Assembly (NCBI GenBank): GCA_963691705.1 | Contig: OY829538.1 | Coordinates: 17,510,443 to 17,574,442, forward strand | Length of the DNA: 64,000 nucleotides | DNA from: Viola odorata | Taxonomy: Eukaryota > Streptophyta > Magnoliopsida > Malpighiales > Violaceae | Direction of reading: 5' to 3' | Part shown: piece by piece, positions 23,701 to 34,045 of the stretch | How the letters are laid out: the number at the start of each line of letters is the position of its first letter | Numbering within the stretch: position 1 is the stretch's first letter | The notes under the pieces: model-generated | The model's input: the letters and a program-made list of their open reading frames with translations, nothing else | What the model was told of the DNA's origin: nothing | Database searches by the model: none | Program-made: the position numbers and the translations under genes

Positions 23701-26210
23701 AGTCGATGCTTCGCTGAGCTTGCAAAGTGGGCATTGATGTGGCTAACACGATGAATTCTGGAGTTGAACATAAAATTGGTGGACTCTTTGGTACTTAATT
23801 AATTCGAAGTCGAATATAATATACTAGCCAAATTTGAAACAAATAGACCCTAGTGGTGGCCTATGTTAGATTATTTTTCTAAATTAAAAAGACATTCGTG
23901 AAACCTAAAAATATATAATAAAATAATGCACTTACTCTCAAGATTTGTTGTACAACATCATCCAAATAGTGGAAGTTTTGGTTGCTTGAATTTGAAGGAT
24001 GCTTTCTAGCTAGTTCTAGTGTGATGATTAATGGGAACCTAAAATCATTAAAACACAGGTCTCTCTTTGTCCACAAGACGTGAATCTCACGCTGCACAGT
24101 TTGGTGGCACAAATGTTACGCATATAGAAATGCTATGGTGATTATTATTATTATTAGTGAGATGGTGATTATTTTATATGTATACATGGTCAGGCTTTGA
24201 TATCTATTTATTCTCTTTTTGATCGGAATTAATTTAGTTTTATTTTGTGGTAGGGGATTGATGCATCATTGCTTAGTGTTGGTGGGGGGATTTTGTGCCA
24301 GATATGGGCCATGGGCTTTTTATTATAAAACAAAAATCTTGAACATCGGCTAGATAATATGCAAGTTATGATATATTTTTTTTATATTAGGGTTTTACCA
24401 CCAATAAGATTGACACAAGTTTTGAGTGGTAGAGAACTTAGTTAATTTCAAAGCATAGTTGGGATAGTAAATGACTTTTTTATAAAATAAGTTATAAATT
24501 GGATTCTGATTAATCAATTTAAAACCTCAAATCCAATGCACCCCAAAAGAACAAGAGAACTTTGGGCTGAATTATAAGGCCCATAAAACTTGGTACGTTA
24601 TTTAATCCGGCGTGCTTAGCGAGATTCAGCTTTGTCCAAAGTTATTTGAATCGAACCGAACAACGAACCTATAGCTCATGATTCATTAATTTTCTGATTA
24701 AATTAGATTTAATCAAGTTGAATTGGATTGTATCTTAGAACCATTTATACATCAAACTACTCAGCTCATGAGTCACTGATTTACTGGTTCAACCGGATTG
24801 AATCGTTTAATTTATTAAAATAAAATATGCATCAACTTTAAATCATTATTAGTAAAAGGCTTGGCCCATATGAAATGCACCGTCCTTTTGTGGGAGTAAG
24901 AAGATAATCCAGGGAGTAGCAAAACTAATGCTTTCTAGACTGTAAGGCCCATATGATTGAGAAAAAGAAAGGTCTGTCAGGCCCATTGGACATGCACTGG
25001 GCCCATAAATTTTGGTTATTTTAAGTTTTTTCCCTCCGCGAACCGCGAGACAATGCTGTGTTGTAAGACCCGGTTGGTTGAACTGGGATCCGGGTAACAA
25101 ACTGAGGTCAATTGCCCTTAAAATCCATTTTGATTAAAGCTGGTCGTTTTTTTCTTCCTTATACTTTATAAAGAAAACATACTTATCAGTTTCCGTTATA
25201 ACTGGTCGTATATATTTTAATTCTTATTTTTTTCAAAACTTATTTTGTTATTTTGTTATTTATTTCATTTACTCTTTTAATTTAAATATATATACTTTTT
25301 TCTTAACTTATAAGAAAAGAAAACTAATTGAAATTAAAATTAAATTATTAGTACTCCATATATTATTAAAATTTTTCCTGTTAAAATATTCAATTATGTA
25401 AAATTATGTACATTATTTCAAATTGTTTATATTTATTAAAAATCTAGACTTTCCTAAGAACAAAGAAGAATGTATATATATAATAGTATCGACGTGTAAG
25501 AAATACTTCTCCCAGTCCCAGTCAATTGGATAATAAGAGGGGAAAGGAAATATATAAAACACATAATTTTCACCACGAGATTTCGAAGGTGGCACTATCC
25601 AACTGGCAATTTTTTTCTTCTGAACAAAAAAACTGTATAATACAAGACATCACCATCAACTAGCTATTGATTAAGTGCCTGCACGTCCGTTTGACATCTT
25701 AAAAAGAAAAGAAGAAATGGTAAGCGATCAGCTGGAATTCAATTCCTTGCATAGACGGCAACAAGAATGCTAGCTAATTAACTTGATCATGTGTTAGGTT
25801 TCCATGAAGTTAGTTTTGCTCGATTATGCGCATGCGTGTGATACAAGAAAAGTTTGTTTAATTAATTATCTATAGTCCCAAATGTTGTTGAGTTTCACTC
25901 ATTAAATTAATTTAAAGCTAGCTTTCCCATATCTTTTCCTTGATTTTGTGTTTTGTCCAATTCTTTCTCCCCCTTGAGTCTAGAATATTATACGATCAGT
26001 TTTTTAAAACATTTTCAAATTTTATTAGCATCGAATTGGCTCACTAATCTTTTTTTAGTGTATGTATCTTTGTCACGAGAAAGGAAAGGAAAAAAAAGAG
26101 AGATTTTTCTTCTCTTTTTGGACGACGAAAGCGAAATAACTCAATAAGATTAATTAATTCGTCACCATTCGCCAAGAACAATTCAATAGGAAATGGAGAG
26201 TGTAGAGTGA
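20708..26210. other. 5.5-kb gene-empty AT-rich stretch
   Basis: No gene can be supported. The part at 21140-22640 contains repeated CGATAT/ACCGGTA motifs (for example a 14-base doubling of TACTGACCGGTAGG at about 22,609-22,636) like those near 49,000 and 50,600, which suggests a very old DNA transposon. A stretch starting at about 24,640 (GTTATTTGAATCGAACCGAA) resembles the terminus of the hAT MITE at 16353, with CCGGTTGG near 25,070 as a possible opposite end. A short minus-strand frame at 23,879-24,112 has no recognisable family. Confidence 0.4.
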
Positions 26211-26638
26211 TATATTTATAGGATAAAAGACATAAAACAACCCTGGACTTTGAGGTTTTATTTAATGGGAACCCTTAACTTTGAAAATGTTTAATTACCC
26301 CCCTGAAGTATATCTTAAATGCTAAAATACAACCCTGCCGTCACGGAAAGCATACGTGGCATCGTTATGTGCCACGTCAGGCACTCTTTCCTGCCATGTC
26401 AGCATACACGTCACCCCCACCTGGACAGTTGACAACGTGGACGTGGGTCCCACATCCACTCCAACTTAAGAGTGGGTCCCACATCCACTCCAACTTAAGA
26501 GTGCACTGCTCTCTCCCATCGCTTTCATTTTTTCTTCTTCCCTCCTCTATTTCATTCTTGCTTAACTCCAAAACCTAATCCATCTCTTAGCCGCAACCTC
26601 AAAACCCTAACTTCATTGCTGCTGCTTCTTATCGAAGA

Positions 26639-27163
26639 ATGAAACCGTCGCCCACTTCTTCCTCTCGGTCCTCATGCTCCAGCTCCAACGCCGAGTCACA
26701 TTCAGTAGTTGGGCACAATGCGTCACATCGTCAAACTTACACAATTTCAACAATTGGTCAAAAACCAGTGTTGATGTATGAAGGGCCAGATGTTAAGTGC
26801 TACTGTGGAAAGAAGGCTCCTTTATGGGTTTCTTGGACTGATTTTAATCCTGGCAGGAGATTTCTAACATGTGGTTTTTTCAAGAGATGCAAATTTCATA
26901 GATGGGTAGACGACGAGATGCAAGATCGGGCGAAAGAGGTCATTATTGGACTGAGGAATAGGGAGAAAGAACTGGTGGCATCCATGGATATGTTAGCAAA
27001 TGATGGTGAAGAACTCAGGCAGAAGGAGGCAATGGTTATGATTTTGAAGAATGATGCAAAAGAATTGAAAGAGGAAAATGAAAGATTGAAGTTAGTAGTT
27101 AGTAAACAGATAAGTTATAGTGATAAAATGCGTAGAAGAATGTGGTTGATGTTCTGCTGCTAG
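26639..27163 (+). CDS. GRF zinc-finger protein carried by the MULE, 174 aa
   Basis: A single-exon frame with a serine-rich N-terminus (residues 5-20). A GRF-type zinc finger follows at about residues 52-90: ligand pattern CYC (C54, C56), the GRRF core at 72-75 that names the family, then C78 and C84 before HRW. A predicted coiled coil (about 97-158, rich in E, K and L) comes next, and the protein ends in the short hydrophobic tail MWLMFCC. GRF fingers bind nucleic acid in other proteins; the role of these small plant proteins is not known to me. The start codon lies about 140 bp inside the left TIR boundary, so the TIR probably supplies the promoter. The frame is intact although the host element lacks a catalytic transposase. 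Small GRF proteins of this kind are common in plant genomes. Confidence 0.72.
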   Translation: MKPSPTSSSRSSCSSSNAESHSVVGHNASHRQTYTISTIGQKPVLMYEGPDVKCYCGKKAPLWVSWTDFNPGRRFLTCGFFKRCKFHRWVDDEMQDRAKEVIIGLRNREKELVASMDMLANDGEELRQKEAMVMILKNDAKELKEENERLKLVVSKQISYSDKMRRRMWLMFCC

Positions 27164-27586
27164 ATTGTTGCTACATTCATGTATGTTTTAGCACTTTAAG
27201 TTATTTACAGTGATCATGGTTACAGTACTGTTATGAATTGTTGTAACGTAATGAATGAATAGATAAGTTGCCTCCAAATAACAATGGTTATGGTTTGTGT
27301 ACTGCAATGAACATAGAATTTTCCTCCAAATAGCAATGGTGCACCTTGTGTTAGTGTTAGTGTTAGTGTACTGTAGTGTAGTATACATAAGAAAGATGTC
27401 ATTGTACTAAAAGAAGGATTACATCTGTTTTCATAAGTAGTTGTCAAAAGTATCTTAGGACAACAACACAACCATAGATCTTAGTTCCAACAAAACAACC
27501 GTAGATAACAACCATAGATCTTATAGTTCTGACTAGTACAACAAGTAATCAAAAGAAGCTACAACATGTTGTCAAAAGAAGCTACA

Positions 27587-29373
27587 TCAATCTTGGTACC
27601 TCAACGGTACTTTCACAATCCTTTGAGACACCCTACCAGGCTGTCCAATTCCCACAAAATTCTCCTTACATTGTCTTCCTATTGTCATCCTTGGTTCAGG
27701 CTGTGGTGGTGGATCTATGCTACACAACATCCTCCAATCACATTCTTCATCTTTACACTCAGCTCTACACCGATCAGCTTCATCCTTCACATACTTGATG
27801 TCTCTACGCTGGTGCAGAGCTAATCTGTCCACAGCCAACTTGAACTGGGCTTTGTTTAAGAACTTGAGGCCACTAATAATGACAGGGACCTTGACTTCTG
27901 GCTTAAAAAAATGAGATCTTGAGGGACGTCGACTCACATGCTCACCATTGGTAGTACATGTAAAGCTTCCTTCTTCATCACTATAATATGGTTCTCCATT
28001 ACTGCAGACTGCATGCACTCCATCATTGCTCTGCTGTCTGTCTTCATCATTAATAGTTTGTAGATCTTCAGCCTCTAGGTCATTTGCAAGCTGTTGCACT
28101 TTATATTTCTTGTTTTTCTTTCCTTTCTCAAACAGTCCCTTCAATAACTTCCTCCCCTGCTGCAACTCTTCATCTTCATTATCAGTTAGTTCCTCTACCT
28201 CCACCAAGTATTCTTCAGGTACTTGAAAACCATTAACTTCATTTCCACACAGAGCTACTTTAACAGTAGTAGTACCTATTCACAAACAACACCAAACCAC
28301 CACTATAATAAAGAAGCAACAGATAGTATAATGTTTAAGTATTAAAATACCATTTGTGAGTACCAATTAGTATAAAAATAACATGTTGTGAGTACCAATA
28401 AGTATTAAAATACCATTTATGAGTACCAACAACAATAAAATACATATGTATGGATATTTATATACAAAAGACAGAAGACAAATAACTAATAAAATAAATA
28501 AGGAGTTTCTGCATATGAGGACAAACAGCTAATAAACAAACATTTGTCAGTACCTTTAAAGTCTTCACCAGGATCATTGCCTTCATGCTCGGCACCCTCA
28601 TACTCACTTTGCTCCTCCCTAAAGTCATTCTCCCTTTCGTCATTAGGTTCCTCCTCTTCATGTTGGTCTAAATCATTGACAGCATTATCCATATCCAACT
28701 CATCAAGTCCAATGTCCTCTATTAAATCACCCAAGAATTGCCCCTCTACTGTTACCTCCTCCATACTATCTTCACCATCCCCTCCCAAACCACCACTAAC
28801 ATCCTGGACATACCCAACACTCACATTGTTAGTTCCTAATTTATTGCGCTTCAATTCTCCAACTGCCGCCCTTACTTTTTCACCCATTATGTTTCCACTG
28901 CAATAACTCTCATCGATTCTAAACCCACCCTCGTCATTTAAACTGTTGGTCCCAACATTTGCATCAACAAATTCATCACTTCCTCCAAGGTCATTACTAT
29001 CTCTACACTTATCATCCTCATTTATCAAACCAAGCCTTATACCAGTCAATGTAGGGTTATCAAAAGACAGTAGAGGGTGAAATTTGTCACCATGTTCCAC
29101 GTAGATAACACATTCACCACCACTGACTAAATGGCTTACAAGGGGCATAATTGTATCATCACCACTAATTTCATATATGGCATGTGAATTTGGGAGTTTA
29201 AGATGATAACAATTAATGTTTCTTAAACCTTTTGATTCACACCAACCTAATAGTTTTAGGAATGTCATTGTGTCAGGATCAACGTCTATCTCATCGACAA
29301 AACCACCCAAATATTTAAGTTTATTCCCCTTCCATAATATCACCCCCCCAATATATATTCGTAACCTAGCCAT
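27587..29373 (-). CDS. Truncated mudrA-like protein (N-terminal and MuDR DNA-binding part), 502 aa
   Basis: Two exons, 29373-28554 and 28275-27587, joined in frame by a GT-AG intron, give 502 uninterrupted codons. Residues 1-100 or so (RIYIGGVILWKGNKLKYLGG and following) resemble the N-terminal PMD/PB1-like domain of plant MULE transposases. The middle (about 130-330) is acidic and of low complexity. The C-terminal part contains the MuDR-family DNA-binding segment (FKLAVDRLALHQRRDIKYVK, then the C-rich RCRAECKDEECDWRM). The protein then ends; the DDE catalytic domain, SWIM finger and zinc knuckle of full MURA are missing. It could bind TIRs without cutting them. Absence of stops over 1.5 kb argues for recent activity or selection. 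The splice sites are inferred from sequence only. Confidence 0.65.
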
Positions 29374-30037
29374 AGATGGACCACACAGCAGAAACCCTAA
29401 TCTACGGACAGGATCACAGTGACAGCAACGTTACCAAGAAAACAATACCCCACAGTCAAAGATTCGATTCGAAATACGTACCAAATAGTGCTCGAACGCA
29501 AGCCTCGTTCAAAGACAAATCGTATGCAACGCGGGCGTCTTCTTCACCACCACAACAATTCGATCGTCTTCTCAATCGGACACCTTCAACCCAGAAACGC
29601 GAATCCACAATCTCAATTAACAACTAATCTATTCAAAACCGTACATTATGCATAGTTGTTGTTTCTGTATAAAACGATATGAGAGTAAGGGTTAGCGTTT
29701 TGAAATTGCGAAGTTAGGGTTGTGGAAATCAAGCGGGAAGAAGAAAAAATGAAAGCGATGGGAGAGAGCAGTGCACTCTTAAGTTGGAGTGGATGTGGGA
29801 CCCACGTCCACGTTGTCAACTGTCCAGGTGGGGGTGACGTGTATGCTGACATGGCAGGAAAGAGTGCCTGACGTGGCACATAACGATGCCACGTATGCTT
29901 TTCGTGATGGCAGGGTTGTATTTTAGCATTTAAGATATACTTCAGGGGGGTAATTAAACATTTTCAAAGTTAAGGGTTCCCATTAAATAAAACCTCAAAT
30001 TCCAGGGTTGTTTTATGTCTTTTATCCTATATTTATA

Positions 30038-31071
30038 TTGGTAGGGTGGGTAATTAATGTGATGTTACATTTTGAAGGGATGTGCATTTCAAACACTCGA
30101 TCTAAATAATGATGAGTGAGAGATTATTTGGTTAAGTAACATTTTGTCCATTATGGTAAAACTTAGGCCTGATTTTAAGTATCGATGTCCACTCAATATA
30201 AACCGTTGTATTTTATGTCAATTAATTTTAACCGTGTAATTTGTTAAAAATGTCTGAAAGCATAACAAAAATCTTAACTTATTTGTGAAAGGAAACAAAA
30301 ATCACTTCACAAAACTACATCTGTTTGAAGGTGAAGAAACGCAAAAGTTAGAGCAATGGGAGCAACCGAGCAAAGCATAAGCGTAATAAGGCTGAAACCT
30401 AAACCCAAGCTATGAAATCACCCCAGCTGGTTAGCCAGCTTCAGTCCCTCAAGAAGAGCCCACAACTCAACTTTAATTGAGGATAGAACAAGATTCGATC
30501 CCCTTTTTATGGAAGCATCTGTGTTGATTTTTAAGAAATTCTCAAGTGGAGTACTTTGAAATTGGCATAATATAATGCAAACTTTGTTTCCTTATTAGAA
30601 ATACAAGCTCTTATTTTTTATAAGCCAAATCAATACAGTCTTTTTGTTCCGGTAATTAACTTTTATTATAGACAAATCAACTAAATGAAGTAATTGTGTA
30701 TTTTTGTATAATAAATTACGTTGATTTTAGTGATATTTAAAAGTATGAATAAAATAAAATGAAAAGTTTCTATAGTTTTTGTTTAATTTAGTCCCTTGCA
30801 GTGATAACCTTTTGTTTAATTGAAGTGTGATTAAACTGTCATAGACCATATTAACCAAAAAGATTATCACAAGGAGCATGGTCACTGTATATTAATCACA
30901 AAATTACAATAAACATTACTATCTGCAGGATCAGAAATGTTATTTAATTAGATTGTACAAATGTGACAATAACAATTATTTTAAGTAATTGTCTATCAAC
31001 ATTTTTCGTGTGATTGATCTATAATAAAAAAATTAAAATAAAAAAATAAATAACTACCTATCACTACAAGA
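30038..31071. other. Intergenic stretch with LINE debris
   Basis: AT-rich, with no intact gene. A short RNase H fragment of a LINE at 30,420-30,545 is listed separately. Confidence 0.4.
30420..30545 (-). pseudogene. LINE RNase H fragment
   Basis: The minus strand reads NTDASIKRGSNL and then VELWALLEGLKLANQLG, matching the start (NTDA) and first helix (AELWALxxGLxLA) of the RNase H domain of plant LINE ORF2. A stop follows directly. It is too short to say more. Confidence 0.55.
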
Positions 31072-31190
31072 AAAGGCGCGGTAGCGACGCAAATCTGCGT
31101 CACAAAATTGGGCTAGTGACGCTGAATAATGGCCCAGAGACACTCTTCTGTGTCAGTGGCTTGAAATAAACGCAATTGTCATTAATTGTT
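31072..31190 (+). mobile_element. CACTA (En/Spm) terminus, interrupted
   Basis: Begins CACTACAAGAAAA, the standard start of a plant CACTA terminal repeat, followed by sub-terminal copies of a GTGACGC/GCGTCAC-type motif, including the short palindrome GACGCAAATCTGCGTC. The opposite terminus (TTTTCTTGTAGTG) was not found in the window. The element is cut by the MULE MITE at 31191-32532 and peters out after it. Confidence 0.65.
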
Positions 31191-32532
31191 GGGATAAGTC
31201 TAAAAAAGGCACCAACATTCCTATTTAATGACTCATTTGGCACATCTATTTTTTTGGTGGTTTAAAAAGCACCTGCACTCGAAAGAAGCGTCACATTTGG
31301 TACTCACCCTCACGCCGTCAACGCAAACTGTTAACTAGCTGATGTGGCATGCCACATAAGACGACACGTCATATGTTGATGACATGTCATGCCACATCAA
31401 CATATTCATCTCTTTTCTCTTTCTTTTTTTTATTCTTTTCCTTTTTCTTAGGCCAACCCCTCTCCTCTTTTCTCTCTTTTCTTTCTTTTTTCACTCACCA
31501 CATCTTCTCCTCTCTTCTTCCCCTTTATCCATTCTTTTTCATTTTATGCAGCCCTCTTCTTTCTTTCTCTTTTATTTTATTTTCTTTCTTTTTCCTTCTT
31601 TTCTTTGCTTAGAACACCAAAAATAACAAACAACACACACGGATCGGAGGTGTGGCTTGGTGGAAGTAGTCGGTTTAATTTGAGTGGTTGAGGTTATTTT
31701 TTTGGGTGGCTGGATCCTTGGTGAGGCAGAGGGAGAGATTGAGTTTTGCAGATCGGGTGTTTTTAATTTTGCAGATTGGGTATTTTTTTTATTTTGTAGA
31801 GAGGATAAGAGATAGTTGTCGGTTTGGGTTTGCGATTGGATTTTGCAGGGGGCTTGGTTCTGGAATTAATTTGCAGGGAATTGGTATTTTGGAATTAATT
31901 TGCAGAGGATTGAATTGAAATTTGCAGAGAAGAAAGAAAGGATAGAAAAGAAAAAAAAATAAAAGAAATTTATATTTCTGAGACATGAAGAAGATGGTGA
32001 GTAGAGAGGAAGAGACCAGGCGGAATGGATGAAAAATTGGAACTGGGATTGAAATTTCTTTTTAAAAGAAAGAAATGAAAGCAATGAAGAAGAAAATGAA
32101 GAAAAGAATAAAAAAGGAAGTAAAGAAAAAAGAAGAATGGTGCTGTCGGGAAAAGTAAAGAAAAATGAAGAAAAGAAAAGAATAAAGAGTGAATTCACTC
32201 TAATGAAGTGAAGTGGACGACGCGTCACTTTTATCAAACGACTCATCGTTCAAATTCATGGGTTGAACCTAAATGACGCGTCGTTTGATAAGACCCATTT
32301 TTTTATAAAAAAATTGGATCGGGTTTGGTGACATGACACGTCAGCAACCTATGATGTGGCATCCGACGTGTCGTGCCACGTAGGGCGGTTAACGGTGGGT
32401 GACTAATGGCATGAGGGGAGGTACCAAATGTGACATTTCTTTCGAGTGCAGGTGCCTTTTAAACCACAAAAAAATAGAGGTGCCAAATGAGTCATTAAAT
32501 AAGAGTGCAGGTGCCTTTTTTGGACTTATCCC
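31191..32532. mobile_element. MULE-type non-autonomous element
   Basis: A 1.34-kb element with inverted ends (GGGATAAGTCTAAAAAAGGC and complement) extending about 190 bp, and a 10-bp target duplication ATTAATTGTT at 31181-31190 and 32533-32542. The interior is strand-asymmetric: pyrimidine-rich at 31410-31620, purine-rich at 31920-32200. That asymmetry explains the long Phe/Ser-rich chance reading frames, which are not genes. Confidence 0.85.
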
Positions 32533-34045
32533 ATTAATTGTTCCATCGTTTTACTTTTTCCAAATTGCAAACTACTTATTCTAATTAATTGAATAAAGCT
32601 AATAAAAACAACATTTAATTGTTCTTTAAAAATAAAATTTGGATATTAAAATTTAAAATAACATTATATATAAATTAGTACTAAGACATCAAAACAAAGA
32701 AGTACTCGAGGGTGTCACCACTGTATAGATTAATTTGAAAATCATGTAATGTCACCACCGATGACACCATAAGTTAAAAATACATCTTGTCTCAAAACCA
32801 AATCTACAGGAGGGTGTCTTCTCTATGCAATCAACTGTTAATTTTGTGATGTCAGTCATGGAAGTCAAACGGGACATATCTGCAGTGGACATAACATTTC
32901 ATCATTGAAAGATGCATTGAACAAGCACCAACAACAATTAATCATAGTTTTAAAAATGGACCGACCCTACGGTCGGATCGGTGAACCGGTGACCCAAAGA
33001 GAATTTCGGTTCGGTTAAACTTTCTGACCGGAACTGCACTATGACTGGAAAAAATCGGTCGATCCGACCAGTTTTCACAAAACTGGTGACCCGGCCGACC
33101 CAATATCAAACCGACTGGTTCAACGCTAAAGACAATACAACATCATTTTAGTTCAACGCCAGCGACACATCTTTTTTTTAAAGGCTAGCGACACGTCATT
33201 TTGTTTCAACGCCAGGGACATGTCATTTTATTTCATACGTTTCTTCTCTTCCTCCACGACGTCCTCCTCATGCTGCTCTCACTCTCACTCACTCACGAAA
33301 AATAGAAAAGAAGAAAACCCTAGAAATCGGCGACGACATGCTCTGCTCTCACTCTCAGGCTCTCAGCTTGTCACTCTCTTCTTCTCCGACGTGCTTTCTC
33401 TATCTCGCGCCCTCTCGTCGTCTCACGGTAAGTAATTTCCTCTAATTCTTCCAGTTTCAATTGCTCTAGCATAGGTGTGTTGTTTTATTTCTGGACGCTT
33501 GTTGTTTTTCATGTACTAAGAAAATGGATTGGAAGACTTTTTTCCTCAATTTGCTCTCCTACTTATATTTTGTTAAATTAGAAAATTATGTTAGAAAATT
33601 TATTTATAAATTATAATCTCACGTGACGTTGAACTGTTGGGAATAATTTATTACTTAAAAATTATGGAAAATGATTTATTTATTTATTTTTAGAATAGAA
33701 AAGAATTGCTTTAGTGCCCATATATCATACCTAACTAGACTAAAAATTAGATTAGTAAACAGTCTGGATTAGATTGGTTACTTTGGTAATATTCAAACAA
33801 ATTGTTTCAATTCTGCTTTTGGTGTGAAATGCTTTTGAAACATGAAGATGGTAACTTGAGTTGAGTGAGTTATTGTGATTTCTTCTTATTCATAAAAAAT
33901 CTTGGGATGTTCCATTACAAAGCAAGGGATGATTTGAGAAAATTAAAATCTTGTGTGTTCTTTTCATTTCTTGGGTTTAGTTGTTATTATGGTTGCTTTA
34001 TTCTTGTCTCATGTCCTATACTATAAATTTCAGGTTTCCTTTTAT

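Larger units (their letters stand above)
26221..30027. mobile_element. Mutator-like element (MULE) with long TIRs and two genes
   Basis: A 3.8-kb element whose first 270 bp or so (26221-26500, starting GGATAAAAGACATAAAACAA) return as the reverse complement at 29750-30027. A perfect 10-bp target duplication, TATATTTATA, lies at 26211-26220 and 30028-30037, as expected for Mutator-type insertion. Inside are a plus-strand GRF zinc-finger gene (26639-27163) and a minus-strand mudrA-like gene (29373-27587), facing each other with about 420 bp between their stops. The catalytic transposase domain is absent, so the element is non-autonomous. The left TIR holds an extra 29-bp tandem copy (starts at 26443 and 26472) not present in the right TIR. 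Confidence 0.9.

Noticed and set aside
23879..24112. 77-codon minus-strand frame in the gene-empty region
   Set aside because: Ordinary amino-acid composition but no recognisable family, splice partners or promoter; it cannot be told from chance.
31349..32246. Phe/Ser-rich frames on both strands
   Set aside because: They are produced by TTC/TTT-rich and GAA-rich tracts of the MULE MITE.
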